Shown: positions 32,537 to 42,046, counted from the stretch's first letter. The stretch: DNA of 64,000 bases from Alexandriicola marinus (GCF_004000435.1 NZ_RBVZ01000001.1:744001-808000), one strand, 5' to 3'. Notes: generated from the letters alone by a model not told the origin. A program made the numbers and translations.

Positions 32537-33331
32537 ATGGCGCGTCCCACCGTTGCGGATATCCGGGCCCTCAAGGGCAAGCGTCAGCTGTCGATGCTGT
32601 TCGTCGACACGCTCGACGAGGCCGCGGCGGCGGCTGCGGGGATCGACATGCTGTCGATCGTCGATCACGTCTGGACGCCCGAGATGCGCGAGGCGGCGGG
32701 CGATTGCTTCGTGCAGGTGGGGTTCGTGCCCGGCGATCAAGTCACCACCGAGGATTACCTTCGCGCGACCCATGCCGCGATCCGCATCGGCGGTGACAGC
32801 TGCTATTGCGCGGCGGGCCTGCCCACGATCCGCGCTCTGGCGGCCGAGGGCATTCCCGTGGTGGGGCATGTGGGCCTGATCCCGTCCAAGAACACATGGA
32901 CAGGAGGGTTCCGCGCGGTGGGCAAGGATGCTGTCAGCGCGCTCAAGGTCTGGGAAGACGTGAAGGCGCTCGAGGCGGCTGGCTGTTTCGGTGCCGAACT
33001 GGAGGTCGTGCCCGACCGGGTGTCGGCCGAGATCACCAGGCGCACCTCGCTGATCATGCTGGGCATGGGTGCGGGAAGCGGGGCGGATGCGCAATACCTC
33101 TTTGCCGAGGATGTGCTGGGCTATACCCGGGGCCACAAGCCACGCCACGCCAAGACCTACCGTAATTTCCGGGCCGAACTGGATCGTCTGCAACACGAGA
33201 GGATCGCGGCCTTCGGAGAGTTTCGCGCCGATGTGGAACGCGGAACCTATCCGGGTGCCGAACATGTCGTGCCCATCGAGGATGGTGAGTTCGCGGCCTT
33301 CATGGCGGGGATCGAGACCCGGCCCGGCTAG
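32537..33331 (+). CDS. PanB-like (ketopantoate hydroxymethyltransferase/PEP-mutase superfamily) protein in the inositol operon
   Basis: 264 aa from the ATG at 32537. The PanB fold is recognisable from VVGHVGLIPSKNTWTGG (about 108-124), ALEAAGCFGAELEVVPDRVSAEI (pieces ALEAAGCF, AELEVVPD about 153-160), MLGMGAGSGADAQYL and TYPGAEH near the end. By eye the catalytic Glu of PanB (LECVP) is kept as Glu156 and one metal Asp as Asp43, but the second Asp (usually LADLPF) is Gly in VQVGFVPGD and the KIEGG Glu is lost. The chemistry is therefore probably not pantothenate synthesis. Position between transporter and iolG suggests a role in cyclitol catabolism. Confidence 0.75.
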   Translation: MARPTVADIRALKGKRQLSMLFVDTLDEAAAAAAGIDMLSIVDHVWTPEMREAAGDCFVQVGFVPGDQVTTEDYLRATHAAIRIGGDSCYCAAGLPTIRALAAEGIPVVGHVGLIPSKNTWTGGFRAVGKDAVSALKVWEDVKALEAAGCFGAELEVVPDRVSAEITRRTSLIMLGMGAGSGADAQYLFAEDVLGYTRGHKPRHAKTYRNFRAELDRLQHERIAAFGEFRADVERGTYPGAEHVVPIEDGEFAAFMAGIETRPG

Positions 33332-33430
33332 CCTCCAGGCGGCTCGGCGCATGACGGGCCGCGATCCGCAGCCAGGATTTTCAGATGACCACTCAGGGCG
33401 GTGCGCCGCCCGTCAGAAAGGACGACAGCA

Positions 33431-34435
33431 ATGACTACAGGTTTCGCCATTCTGGGTGCGGGCCGGATCGGCCGGACCCATGCCCGCGCGATTGCGGGCA
33501 GTGCGCGGGCGCGGCTCGTGGCGATCGCCGACCCGGTCGAGGCCGCGGCACAGGAGCTTGCCGCGCAATATGGCTGCGACATCCGCGAGATCGACGAGAT
33601 TGCCGACAGCGCCGATGTGGATGCCGTCGCGATCTGCACGCCAACCGACACCCACGCCGACCTGATCGAGCTGTTCGCCCGCAAGGGCAAGGCGGTGTTC
33701 TGCGAAAAGCCCATCGATCTGAGCGTGGACCGCGTGCGCGACTGTCTGAAGGTGGTGGACGAGACGGGCGCCACGCTCATGGTGGGGTTCAACCGCCGCT
33801 TCGATCCCGACTTCCGCGCCGTCAAGGCCGAGGTCGACAGCGGTCGGCTGGGCGAGGTCGAGATGGTCACGATCATCAGCCGCGACCCAGGCGCCCCGCC
33901 CGCCGATTACATCAAACGCTCGGGCGGGATCTTCCGCGACATGACGATCCACGATTTCGACGTGGCCCGCTGGCTGTTGGGTGAAGAGGTCGAGACGGTG
34001 ATGGCGCAGGGCTCTGTCCTGACCGATCCCGCGATCGCCGATCTGGGCGATTACGACAGCGCGAACATCATCCTGCGCACAGCCTCGGGCAAGCAGGCGA
34101 TCATCACCAATTCACGCCGCGCCACCTATGGCTATGACCAGCGGGTCGAAGTTCTGGGCTCGCGCGGCATGGCCTCGGCGCAGAACCGCCACGAGGTGGG
34201 GATCGAGATTGCCGGGGCTGGGGGCTTCATCCGCGCGCCGCTTCTGAATTTCTTCATGGATCGCTATACCGAGGCCTATGCCGCCGAGATCGACGCCTTC
34301 GTCGCTGCGGTCGAGGACGGGACGGAGACGCCCACCACCGGCCATGACGGGCTGATGGCGCTGATCCTGGCCGATGCCGCGGTGACATCCGCCAAGGAGG
34401 GCCGCGCCGTCCGCGTGTCGCAGACAGGAGACTGA
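33431..34435 (+). CDS. iolG: inositol 2-dehydrogenase, Gfo/Idh/MocA family
   Basis: Oxidises myo-inositol to 2-keto-myo-inositol with NAD, the first pathway step. From the ATG at 33431, 334 aa. Rossmann motif AILGAGRIGRTHARAI (about 6-21), VFCEKPIDLSVDRV (about 94-107, EKP Lys), catalytic DMTIHDFDVARWLLG (about 168-182, D-x-x-x-H) and NSRRATYGYDQRVEVLGS. This is the classical IolG/IdhA pattern and length. Three bases separate its stop from the iolC-DUF2090 start, so it leads the iolG-iolC-iolD-iolE-iolB string. Confidence 0.92.
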   Translation: MTTGFAILGAGRIGRTHARAIAGSARARLVAIADPVEAAAQELAAQYGCDIREIDEIADSADVDAVAICTPTDTHADLIELFARKGKAVFCEKPIDLSVDRVRDCLKVVDETGATLMVGFNRRFDPDFRAVKAEVDSGRLGEVEMVTIISRDPGAPPADYIKRSGGIFRDMTIHDFDVARWLLGEEVETVMAQGSVLTDPAIADLGDYDSANIILRTASGKQAIITNSRRATYGYDQRVEVLGSRGMASAQNRHEVGIEIAGAGGFIRAPLLNFFMDRYTEAYAAEIDAFVAAVEDGTETPTTGHDGLMALILADAAVTSAKEGRAVRVSQTGD

Positions 34436-34438
34436 GAC

Positions 34439-36352
34439 ATGTCCGACAGCCTTGACGTGATCACCATTGGCCGGTCGTCGGTCGATCTCTACGGCGCGCA
34501 GATCGGCGGGCGGCTGGAGGATATGGGCTCGTTCGACAAGTATATCGGCGGCTCGCCCACCAACATCGCCTGCGGCACGGCACGGCTGGGCCTGCGCTCG
34601 GCCGTCATCACGGGGGTGGGCGACGAACATATGGGGCGGTTCATCCGCGAACAGCTGGCCCGCGAGGGCGTGAATACCGAGGGCGTAAAGACCGATCCCG
34701 ATCGGTTGACGGCGCTTGTGCTGCTGGGGATCCGCGATCAGGAAAGCTTTCCGCTGATCTTCTACCGCGAGAATTGCGCCGATATGGGCCTGACGGAGGC
34801 TGATATCGACCCGGCCTTCATCCGCCGCGCGCGGGCCGTGGTGGCCACCGGCACCCACCTGTCGCATCCGCAGGTCGAGGCCGCGACCCTCAAGGCGCTG
34901 GGCATCGCGCGCGAGGCGGGGCTTCAGACGGCGCTCGATATCGACTACCGCCCCAACCTTTGGGGCGTGGCGGGCCACGGCGACGGCGAAAGCCGGTTTG
35001 TCGAAAGCGAGAAGGTCACCGCCAAGCTGCAATCGACGCTGCATTACTTCGATCTGATCGTCGGCACCGAAGAGGAGTTTCACATCGCCGGCGGCACCAC
35101 GGATACCGTTGCCGCCCTGCGCGCCGTGCGGGCGGTGTCGGATGCGACGCTCGTGTGCAAACGGGGAGCTGCGGGGGCCGTCGCCTTCACCGGCGCGATC
35201 CCCGACAGCCTTGATGACGGCGAGGCAGGCCCCGGCTTCCCGATCGAGGTCTTCAACGTGCTGGGCGCGGGCGACGGCTTCATGTCGGGCCTTCTGAAGG
35301 GCTGGCTCGACGGGGAGGATTGGCCGACCGCGCTCAAATACGCGAATGCCTGCGGCGCCTTCGCGGTATCGCGCCACGGCTGTACGCCCGCCTATCCCAG
35401 CTGGGAGGAGCTGCAATTCTTCTTTGAACGCGGGATCAAGCGCCCCGATCTGCGCAACGATGCGGAACTGGAGCAGGTCCACTGGGCGACGAACAGGGCA
35501 GGGGATTGGTCCACCTTGCGGACCTTTGCCTTCGATCACAGATCCCAGCTTGAAGAGATGGCGGGCTACTGCCCCGACAAGGGCGCGGCCTTCAAAGAGC
35601 TGTGCCTCGATGCCGCGCTGCGCGTGGCAGACGGGCAGGCCGGCTATGGCATCCTGTGCGACAACCGGATCGGGCGGTCGGCCTTGCACCGGGCCTCCGG
35701 TTCGGGGCTCTGGATCGGGCGGCCGACGGAGCTACCCGGCTCGCGCCCCATCGAGTTCGAGCCCGAGTTGGGTGCGGATCTCGGCGGCCTGGGCGAATGG
35801 GCGCGGGAAAACGTGGTGAAGCTGCTGGTCTTCTGCCACGCGGATGATGATTACAAGACGGCCAAGATGCAGGTGGCGCGGGTCAAGCGGCTGTTCACGG
35901 CTGCGCGGCGCAACGGGCTGGAATTCCTGCTCGAGGTGATCCCCTCGAAGGTCGGCCCGGTCGACGATACGACGACCGCCACGCTGATCCAGACCTTCTA
36001 TGACGCGGGGGTCTTCCCCGACTGGTGGAAGCTGGAGCCGTTCCGGACCGAGGCCGCCTGGACCAATGCCACGGCCGCCATCACCCGCAACGATCCGCGC
36101 ACACGCGGCATCGTGGTGCTGGGGCTTGATGCGCCGGAGGCCGAACTGGCCGAAAGCTTTGCGCTGGCGGCGCGGCAACCGCTGGTCAAGGGATTTGCCG
36201 TGGGGCGCACGATCTTTGGCGATGCGGCGCGGCGCTGGTTCGCGGGCGACATGAGCGATGCCGAGGCGGTTGAACAGATGGCAGAGCGCTATGCGCGGCT
36301 CTGCGCGATATGGGACAAGGCACGGGCCGGGACCCGTGCAGGAAAGGAGTGA
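34439..36352 (+). CDS. iolC: 5-dehydro-2-deoxygluconokinase fused to DUF2090 (aldolase-like) domain
   Basis: Phosphorylates DKG; the fused C-terminal domain probably splits or handles the product. 637 aa. N-terminal PfkB kinase (about 1-325): SSVDLYGAQIGG, GGSPTNIACGTARLG (about 37-51), LDIDYRPNLWG (about 165) and NVLGAGDGFMSGLLKGW (about 272-288, catalytic Asp). DUF2090 (about 335-635) is a TIM-barrel-like domain related to tagatose-bisphosphate aldolases, with CDNRIGRSAL, LEVIPSK and KGFAVGRTIFGD. This fused form is common in Proteobacteria and removes the need for a separate iolJ. Confidence 0.92.
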   Translation: MSDSLDVITIGRSSVDLYGAQIGGRLEDMGSFDKYIGGSPTNIACGTARLGLRSAVITGVGDEHMGRFIREQLAREGVNTEGVKTDPDRLTALVLLGIRDQESFPLIFYRENCADMGLTEADIDPAFIRRARAVVATGTHLSHPQVEAATLKALGIAREAGLQTALDIDYRPNLWGVAGHGDGESRFVESEKVTAKLQSTLHYFDLIVGTEEEFHIAGGTTDTVAALRAVRAVSDATLVCKRGAAGAVAFTGAIPDSLDDGEAGPGFPIEVFNVLGAGDGFMSGLLKGWLDGEDWPTALKYANACGAFAVSRHGCTPAYPSWEELQFFFERGIKRPDLRNDAELEQVHWATNRAGDWSTLRTFAFDHRSQLEEMAGYCPDKGAAFKELCLDAALRVADGQAGYGILCDNRIGRSALHRASGSGLWIGRPTELPGSRPIEFEPELGADLGGLGEWARENVVKLLVFCHADDDYKTAKMQVARVKRLFTAARRNGLEFLLEVIPSKVGPVDDTTTATLIQTFYDAGVFPDWWKLEPFRTEAAWTNATAAITRNDPRTRGIVVLGLDAPEAELAESFALAARQPLVKGFAVGRTIFGDAARRWFAGDMSDAEAVEQMAERYARLCAIWDKARAGTRAGKE

Positions 36353-36356
36353 TCCG

Positions 36357-38189
36357 ATGGGCAAGACGATCCGACTGACCGCGGCTCAGGCCATGGTGCG
36401 CTGGCTGGCGGCACAGCTCAACGAAGAGGGCGAGACCTATATCGCTGGTGTCTGGGCTATCTTCGGCCACGGCAACGTGGCGGGGCTGGGCGAGGCGCTG
36501 CAACCGATGCAGGACAAGCTGCCCACATGGCGTGGCCACAACGAACAGACCATGGCGCATGCCGCCATCGCCTATGCCAAGCAGATGCGCCGCAACCGTG
36601 CCATGGCGGTGACCTCGTCGATCGGGCCGGGGGCCACCAACATGGTGACCGCCGCTGCGCTGGCGCATGCCAACCGGCTGCCGGTCCTGTTGATCCCGGG
36701 CGATGTCTTTGCCAATCGCGGGCCCGATCCGGTTCTCCAGCAGATCGAGGATTTCACCGATGGAACGGTGAGCGCGAACGACTGCTTCCGCCCTGTCAGC
36801 CGCTATTTCGACCGGATCAGCCGGCCCGAACATATCCTGACCGCGCTGCCGCGCGCGATGCGTGTCCTGACCGATCCCGCCGATTGCGGGCCGGTCACGC
36901 TGGCCTTCTGTCAGGACGTTCAGGCCGAGGCCTATGATTATCCCGAAAGCTTTTTCGAGCCGCGCGTCTGGCACCAGCGCCGGATCCATCCCGATCCGCA
37001 CGAACTGCACCGCGCCATCGAGGTGATCCGCGCGGCCAAGCGGCCGGTGATCGTCGCGGGCGGCGGCGTGCATTACTCGGGCGCGACCGAGGACCTGCGT
37101 CTTTTCGCAGAGGCGCACAACATCCCCGTGACCGAAACGCAGGCTGGCAAATCCGCGCTGCCCTGGGATCATCCGCTGAACCTCGGGCCGATTGGCGTGA
37201 CGGGGGGGGAGCCCGCCAATGACCGCTGCGCGGAGGCCGATCTGATCCTTGGCATCGGGACGCGGTTTCAGGACTTCACGACCGGGTCGTGGGGTCTGTT
37301 CCGCAATCCCGACCGCCGGATCATCTCGCTCAACGTGCAGGCGCATGACGCAATGAAGCATGGGGCCCTGCCGGTTCAGGCGGATGCCAAGGCGGGTCTG
37401 ACGGAACTGGCGATCGAACTGGCCGGCTATGCGCCCGAGCCGCCCGCGGCCGGGGCCAAGCCCGACTGGTTTGCCAAGGTCGATCCGCTGACCGCTGCCC
37501 CCGGCGACGGGAACGCTCTGCCCACCGACATGCAGGTCGTGGGGGCCGTCCAGCGGCAGGCAAACGACAAGACCGTCGTCATGTGCGCCGCAGGCACCAT
37601 GCCCGGAGAGCTGCACAAGCTGTGGAAGGCGGGCCGCCCGGGGTCCTACCACATGGAATACGGCTTTTCCTGCATGGGCTATGAAATCCCCGGCGCCATC
37701 GGCATCAAGATGGCCGAGCCCGAGGCCGACGTGATCTGCTTTACGGGCGACGGCACCTACATGATGGCCAATTCCGAGATGGCGACGGCGGCGATGATGG
37801 GCATTTCCTTCACCGTGGTCGTGACCGACAACCGCGGCTTCGGCTGCATCAACCGGCTGCAGATGGGCACCGGCGGGGCGGAGTTCAATTGCCTTCTGGA
37901 TCATACCGTCCACGAGGTTCCCTCTGCCATCGATTTCGCGGCGCATGCGGGCTCCATGGGGGCGACAAGCGTCAAGGTGGGCTCCATCGCCGAGCTGGAA
38001 GAGGCGCTCGCCAAGCGGGGCGAGGTCAAGGGGCCCTATGTCGTCGTGATCGACACCGACCCCTATCCCAGCACCGAATATGGTGGCACATGGTGGGAAG
38101 TCGGCGTGCCCGAGGTGTCGGACAGGCCGCAGGTCCACGACGCCCGCGCCGCCTTTGTCGAAAACAAGAAGACGCAGCGCGCAGATTAG
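36357..38189 (+). CDS. iolD: 3D-(3,5/4)-trihydroxycyclohexane-1,2-dione acylhydrolase (TPP-dependent)
   Basis: Opens the carbocyclic ring of the dione to 5-deoxy-glucuronate. From the ATG at 36357 (ribosome-binding site AAAGGAG), 610 aa. TPP enzyme architecture: N-terminal pyrimidine domain with WRGHNEQTMAHAAIAYAK (catalytic Glu in HNEQ, about 60-77), central domain (about 200-350) and C-terminal TPP motif GDGTYMMANSEMATA (about 463-477) followed by VVVTDNRGFGCINRLQ. SIGPGATNMVTAAALAHANR (about 85-104) is also characteristic. Full length, unlike the split ComDE-like enzyme of the other island. Confidence 0.95.
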   Translation: MGKTIRLTAAQAMVRWLAAQLNEEGETYIAGVWAIFGHGNVAGLGEALQPMQDKLPTWRGHNEQTMAHAAIAYAKQMRRNRAMAVTSSIGPGATNMVTAAALAHANRLPVLLIPGDVFANRGPDPVLQQIEDFTDGTVSANDCFRPVSRYFDRISRPEHILTALPRAMRVLTDPADCGPVTLAFCQDVQAEAYDYPESFFEPRVWHQRRIHPDPHELHRAIEVIRAAKRPVIVAGGGVHYSGATEDLRLFAEAHNIPVTETQAGKSALPWDHPLNLGPIGVTGGEPANDRCAEADLILGIGTRFQDFTTGSWGLFRNPDRRIISLNVQAHDAMKHGALPVQADAKAGLTELAIELAGYAPEPPAAGAKPDWFAKVDPLTAAPGDGNALPTDMQVVGAVQRQANDKTVVMCAAGTMPGELHKLWKAGRPGSYHMEYGFSCMGYEIPGAIGIKMAEPEADVICFTGDGTYMMANSEMATAAMMGISFTVVVTDNRGFGCINRLQMGTGGAEFNCLLDHTVHEVPSAIDFAAHAGSMGATSVKVGSIAELEEALAKRGEVKGPYVVVIDTDPYPSTEYGGTWWEVGVPEVSDRPQVHDARAAFVENKKTQRAD

Positions 38190-38200
38190 GAGCCGCCCCC

Positions 38201-39106
38201 ATGGCCGTGAAGATCGGGATATCTCCCATCGCCTGGCAGAACGACGATCTGCCGGACCTGACCGCCGCCTATACGATGGAGCAGGCCCTCTCCGAGGCCC
38301 GCGAGATCGGTTACTCCGGCGTCGAGCGGGGCCGGCGAATGCCGCATGACACCGAGGGTCTGCGCGACTACCTGCGGACCTATGACATCGCGCTGTGCGG
38401 TGGCTGGTGTTCGGGTAACCTGATGGCCGATGACGTGGCGACCGAGATCGCCAACGTCGGCCAGCAGGTCGCGCAATTCGTGGCGCTGGGCGCGCCCTGC
38501 CTTGTTTATGCCGAATGCTCCAACACGGTTCAGGGCGATATCGCGACGCCCGTGTCCCATCGGCCCAAGCTGACCCGGGACGAGATCGCGGGCTACGGCG
38601 CCAAGCTGACCGAAGTGGCCCGCTGGATGGCGGATCAGGGGATGACGCTGGCCTATCACCACCACATGGGCTCGATGATCGAGGATGGCGAGGATATAGA
38701 CTGGCTGATGGAGACCACGGGACCAGAGGTCACGCTCCTTTATGACACGGGCCACCTGCGGTTCGGGGGCGCGGATGTGATGGGCGTGCTCGATCGCTGG
38801 GGCGACCGGATCAGCCATGTCCATTTCAAGGATGTCCGCGCCGAGGTGACGGCCCGGATGCGCGCCGAGAACCGCAGCTTCCTCGATGCGGTGATCGCGG
38901 GCGCCTTCACCGTGCCGGGTGATCCCGAAGGATCGATCGATTTTCAGGCGGTGGCCGACAGGCTCCGCGCGATGGACTACGAGGGCTGGATCGTGGTCGA
39001 GGCGGAACAGGATCCGTCCCGCGCCGATCCCAAGGCCTATTCGAAAATGGGCTATGACCACATCGTCGATATCTGTGCCCGCGCGGGGATCACGATCGAT
39101 GGCTGA
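38201..39106 (+). CDS. iolE: myo-inosose-2 dehydratase
   Basis: Dehydrates 2-keto-myo-inositol to the dione. From the ATG at 38201, 301 aa. MAVKIGISPIAWQNDDLPDL is the canonical IolE N-terminus; metal-ligand strands: GYSGVERGRRMP (about 42), LAYHHHMGSMIE (about 148), TLLYDTGHLRFGG (about 178) and ISHVHFKDVRAE (about 205), ending GWIVVEAEQDPS. Its last bases overlap the ATG of a small membrane protein gene. A divergent paralog is at 23028. Confidence 0.93.
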   Translation: MAVKIGISPIAWQNDDLPDLTAAYTMEQALSEAREIGYSGVERGRRMPHDTEGLRDYLRTYDIALCGGWCSGNLMADDVATEIANVGQQVAQFVALGAPCLVYAECSNTVQGDIATPVSHRPKLTRDEIAGYGAKLTEVARWMADQGMTLAYHHHMGSMIEDGEDIDWLMETTGPEVTLLYDTGHLRFGGADVMGVLDRWGDRISHVHFKDVRAEVTARMRAENRSFLDAVIAGAFTVPGDPEGSIDFQAVADRLRAMDYEGWIVVEAEQDPSRADPKAYSKMGYDHIVDICARAGITIDG

Positions 39107-39320
39107 TCGCAGGGATTTCTTCAACGTCCGCCATCCGTTCTTTCTGCCTGTCGGGCGCCGGTTGGCGGTGGTCGTTGTGACGGGCGGTTGGGCGATGCTC
39201 GAACTGGCGTCGGGCAATGCCGGCTGGGCGATGATCTTCGGCGCGGCGGCGGCGTGGTGCGGATACGAGTTCTTCGTGGTCTTCGACCCCGAGAACTACA
39301 AGGAGAAGAAAGATGACTGA
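39099..39320 (+). CDS. small hydrophobic protein between iolE and iolB
   Basis: 73 aa, family not recognised. ATG at 39099 overlaps the end of iolE by 8 bases and its own end overlaps the iolB ATG, so it is translationally coupled on both sides and is probably a real gene. N-terminal basic segment MADRRDFFNVRHPFFLPVGR, then two hydrophobic helices (about 21-35 and 41-58) and an acidic/basic tail DPENYKEKKDD. Two-TM inner-membrane topology with both ends cytoplasmic is likely. No catalytic motif; role in inositol use unknown. Confidence 0.7.
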   Translation: MADRRDFFNVRHPFFLPVGRRLAVVVVTGGWAMLELASGNAGWAMIFGAAAAWCGYEFFVVFDPENYKEKKDD

Positions 39321-40119
39321 CCTTCTGCACAAACCCTTCGGGACCCACGGCAAGGTCCACCAGATCACGCCCGAAAGCGCGGGCTGGCGCTATGTCGGTT
39401 TCTCGCTGTATCGCCTGCGCGCGGGCGAGACGGCGGCCGAGGCCACGGGCGACCGCGAAGTCATCCTCGTCATGGTCGAGGGCAAGGCCGCGATCCGTGC
39501 GGCGGGTCAGGATTGGGGCGTTCTGGGCGACCGGATGGACGTGTTCGAAAAGACGCCGCCCCATTGCCTCTATGTCCCGAACGACGAGGCGTGGGAGGCC
39601 GTGGCCGAGACCGACTGCGTCATCGCCGTCTGTTCCGCACCCGGCAAGGGCGGCCACGCCGCCCGGCGCATCGGGCCCGACGGGATCACGCTGACCGAAC
39701 GTGGCCGCGGCACCAACACCCGCCTGATCAACAACATCGCGATGGAGGCCGAGGATTTTGCCGACAGCCTTCTGGTGACCGAGGTCTTCACCCCGGCGGG
39801 CCATTGGTCGTCCTACCCCAGCCACCGCCACGACGAGGATGATTTCCCCCGCATCACCTATCTGGAAGAGACCTATTACCACCGGCTCAACCCGGCGTCG
39901 GGTTTTGGTATCCAGAGGGTCTATACCGATGACGGCGCGCTGGACGAGACGATGGCCGTCAGCGATGGCGATGTCGTTCTGGTGCCGCGCGGACACCATC
40001 CCTGCGGCGCGCCCTATGGATTCGAGATGTATTACCTCAACGTGATGGCCGGGCCGCTGCGCAAATGGCGCTTTGTCCCGGCGCCCGAGGTCGAATGGAT
40101 CATGGAACGCGACGCCTGA
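39313..40119 (+). CDS. iolB: 5-deoxy-glucuronate isomerase
   Basis: Converts 5-deoxy-glucuronate to DKG. 268 aa with the standard two-cupin IolB pattern: N-terminal cupin with DRMDVFEKTPPHCLYVP (pieces DRMDVFEK and PPHCLYVP, about 74-88) and the metal cupin SSYPSHRHDEDDFPR (about 160-174), EETYYHRLNPASGFG (about 181) and VPRGHHPCGAPYGFEMYYLN (pieces RGHHPC and GFEMYYL, about 226-243). Last gene of the plus-strand inositol operon. The paralog at 19981 is much more divergent. Confidence 0.93.
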   Translation: MTDLLHKPFGTHGKVHQITPESAGWRYVGFSLYRLRAGETAAEATGDREVILVMVEGKAAIRAAGQDWGVLGDRMDVFEKTPPHCLYVPNDEAWEAVAETDCVIAVCSAPGKGGHAARRIGPDGITLTERGRGTNTRLINNIAMEAEDFADSLLVTEVFTPAGHWSSYPSHRHDEDDFPRITYLEETYYHRLNPASGFGIQRVYTDDGALDETMAVSDGDVVLVPRGHHPCGAPYGFEMYYLNVMAGPLRKWRFVPAPEVEWIMERDA

Positions 40120-40149
40120 TCGCGCATTTTCGCCCAGAGGAATGCGGGC

Positions 40150-40746
40150 CTATCTGCCCGCCGCCTCCCAGACCTCGAATTCCGCCGCGCATTTGCGCCT
40201 CAGCTTGGCCTCGGTCTGCGGGGTCAGCGAAACGTCCATCGTCGGAGAGACGTTGAGCCGGGGCAGATCGATCCGGAGCGACAGGCGGTCCGACAGGAAG
40301 GCGATTAGCTTGTCCTGTTGTTCGTAGCGGAACAGGTGATCGACCGCGATCACGCCATCCGCATCGGAGACGAACTTCGCCTGGCTGCCGACATTGGCGA
40401 ACGGCGCGGGCTTGCCGCGGGTGTATTCGCCTACGAAGGCGTCGAAGGTCATGCCCTTGGTGCTGTTGGGGCGGCCATCCAGATCATCGCGCCGCCTGTA
40501 TCGATACCAGCTCGACAGCCAGTCGACGGGATGCCGGATCACCGCGACGGTCTCCATCTCCTGGCCGCCGGCCTTCTCGAAGAACGGGGCAAGGAATCGC
40601 CGGTAACGATAGACCGGCGAATGCTTCAGATGCGGCGGATCGCGCAGAACCATGCCGGCGCGCGGGGCCAGTGCGCCCTCGATCGCGGTGGTTCCGGTCT
40701 TGGGCACAGCCAGAAAGACCAGACGTTCCTTCCAGAAAACAAGCAC
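40150..40746 (-). CDS. sulfotransferase family protein
   Basis: Predicted PAPS-dependent sulfotransferase, 198 aa, starting with a GTG at 40746 that has GGAGG five bases upstream; the longer in-frame reading to 40944 enters the recA promoter region and is rejected. The phosphosulfate-binding loop is LVFLAVPKTGTTAIEGAL (PKTGTT about 15-20) and the second binding motif is VIRHPVDWLSSWYRYRR (about 82-98). Missing residues at the C-terminus are not obvious. The acceptor cannot be told; small bacterial members often act on lipids or polysaccharides. Convergent with iolB. Confidence 0.82.
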   Translation of the reverse strand: MLVFWKERLVFLAVPKTGTTAIEGALAPRAGMVLRDPPHLKHSPVYRYRRFLAPFFEKAGGQEMETVAVIRHPVDWLSSWYRYRRRDDLDGRPNSTKGMTFDAFVGEYTRGKPAPFANVGSQAKFVSDADGVIAVDHLFRYEQQDKLIAFLSDRLSLRIDLPRLNVSPTMDVSLTPQTEAKLRRKCAAEFEVWEAAGR

Positions 40747-40873
40747 ATAGACCTCCCGACCACAGCGAGGAGACTGCCCCGAAGATGGTAAACCACTAAT
40801 TAACCAATCTGACCCAACGTTGATAGGTGAGAATTGACTTGAAATGTTCCCGTTTTGTCCGCTATCAACGGCG

Positions 40874-40888
40874 GAACAAGAGGTGAAC
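40874..40888. promoter_or_regulatory. SOS box (LexA site) upstream of recA
   Basis: GAAC-AAGAGGT-GAAC exactly fits the alphaproteobacterial LexA consensus GAAC-N7-GAAC and lies 50 bases before the recA start. A weaker GTTC-N7-GTCC pattern is present about 30 bases upstream. Confidence 0.85.
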
Positions 40889-40937
40889 AAAGCAGTAATT
40901 GCCGCCCTCCGGCGGGTATGAAATAAGGATGGGAAAC

Positions 40938-42023
40938 ATGGCAACGGCAGATCTCCTGAACATGACCAGCAAGAAGACGGCGGACAAGCAGAAGGCCCTC
41001 GATTCGGCGCTTGCGCAGATCGAACGCCAGTTCGGCAAGGGCTCGATCATGAAGCTCGGCGGCCAGAACCAGATGCCCGATATCGAGGCGACGTCGACCG
41101 GTTCGCTGGGTCTTGATATCGCGCTGGGGATCGGTGGCCTGCCCAAGGGGCGTGTGATCGAAATCTATGGCCCGGAAAGCTCCGGCAAGACGACGCTGAC
41201 GCTGCATGTGGTGGCCGAAGAACAGAAAAAAGGCGGCGTTTGCGCCTTTGTCGACGCCGAACACGCACTTGATCCGCAATATGCCAAGAAGCTGGGCGTG
41301 AACCTTGACGAGCTGCTGATCTCGCAGCCCGATACCGGGGAACAGGCGCTTGAGATCGTGGATACGCTTGTGCGCTCCGGCGCGGTGAGCCTTGTCGTGG
41401 TCGATTCCGTCGCTGCCCTGACGCCGCGCTCCGAGCTTGAGGGCGATATGGGCGACAGCTCGGTCGGTGTGCATGCCCGCCTGATGAGCCAGGCGATGCG
41501 CAAGCTGACCTCCTCGATCTCGCGGTCGAACTGCATGGTGATCTTCATCAACCAGATCCGGATGAAGATCGGCGTGATGTTCGGAAGTCCGGAAACCACG
41601 ACGGGCGGCAACGCCCTGAAGTTCTACGCGTCTGTCCGCCTGGATATCCGCCGCATCGGCTCGGTCAAGGACCGGGACGAAACTGTGGGCAACTCGACCC
41701 GGGTGAAGGTGGTCAAGAACAAGGTTGCCCCGCCCTTCAAGCAGGTCGAATTCGACATCATGTATGGTGAGGGCATTTCCAAGACCGGTGAGTTGCTCGA
41801 TCTCGGCGTCAAGGCAGGCGTGGTCGAGAAGTCCGGGGCCTGGTTCTCCTACGGGGACGAGCGGATCGGGCAGGGCCGGGAAAACTCCAAGACTTTCCTC
41901 AAGGAACATCCCGAGATGGCCATGGAGATCGAGGACAAGATCCGCGCGGCCCATGGTCTCGATTTCGAGATGAGTGCCGGTGACGGCGAATCCGACGGGG
42001 GCGATGACCTCGTCGAGATGTAG
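40938..42023 (+). CDS. recA: recombinase RecA
   Basis: Homologous recombination and SOS coprotease. I use the ATG at 40938 (MATADLLNM), with AAGGA 8 bases upstream, giving 361 aa; an ATG at 40929 would add three residues. Walker [10 protein letters not shown] (about 75), [21 protein letters not shown] (pieces VVVDSVAAL about 150, ELEGDMGD), L1/L2 regions with [22 protein letters not shown] (pieces NQIRMKIG and GSPETTTGG, about 203-220) are all present. Glu-Asp-rich C-terminal tail after about 335. LexA-regulated by the SOS box upstream; a terminator follows. Confidence 0.97.
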   Translation: MATADLLNMTSKKTADKQKALDSALAQIERQFGKGSIMKLGGQNQMPDIEATSTGSLGLDIALGIGGLPKGRVIEIYGPESSGKTTLTLHVVAEEQKKGGVCAFVDAEHALDPQYAKKLGVNLDELLISQPDTGEQALEIVDTLVRSGAVSLVVVDSVAALTPRSELEGDMGDSSVGVHARLMSQAMRKLTSSISRSNCMVIFINQIRMKIGVMFGSPETTTGGNALKFYASVRLDIRRIGSVKDRDETVGNSTRVKVVKNKVAPPFKQVEFDIMYGEGISKTGELLDLGVKAGVVEKSGAWFSYGDERIGQGRENSKTFLKEHPEMAMEIEDKIRAAHGLDFEMSAGDGESDGGDDLVEM

Positions 42024-42046
42024 GCGCCGATCCGGGCGCCAGACGA

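Noticed and set aside
36186-38138. 650-codon minus-strand open frame opposite iolD
   Set aside because: Shadow of the IolD coding strand; no motif, His/Arg/Gly-rich.
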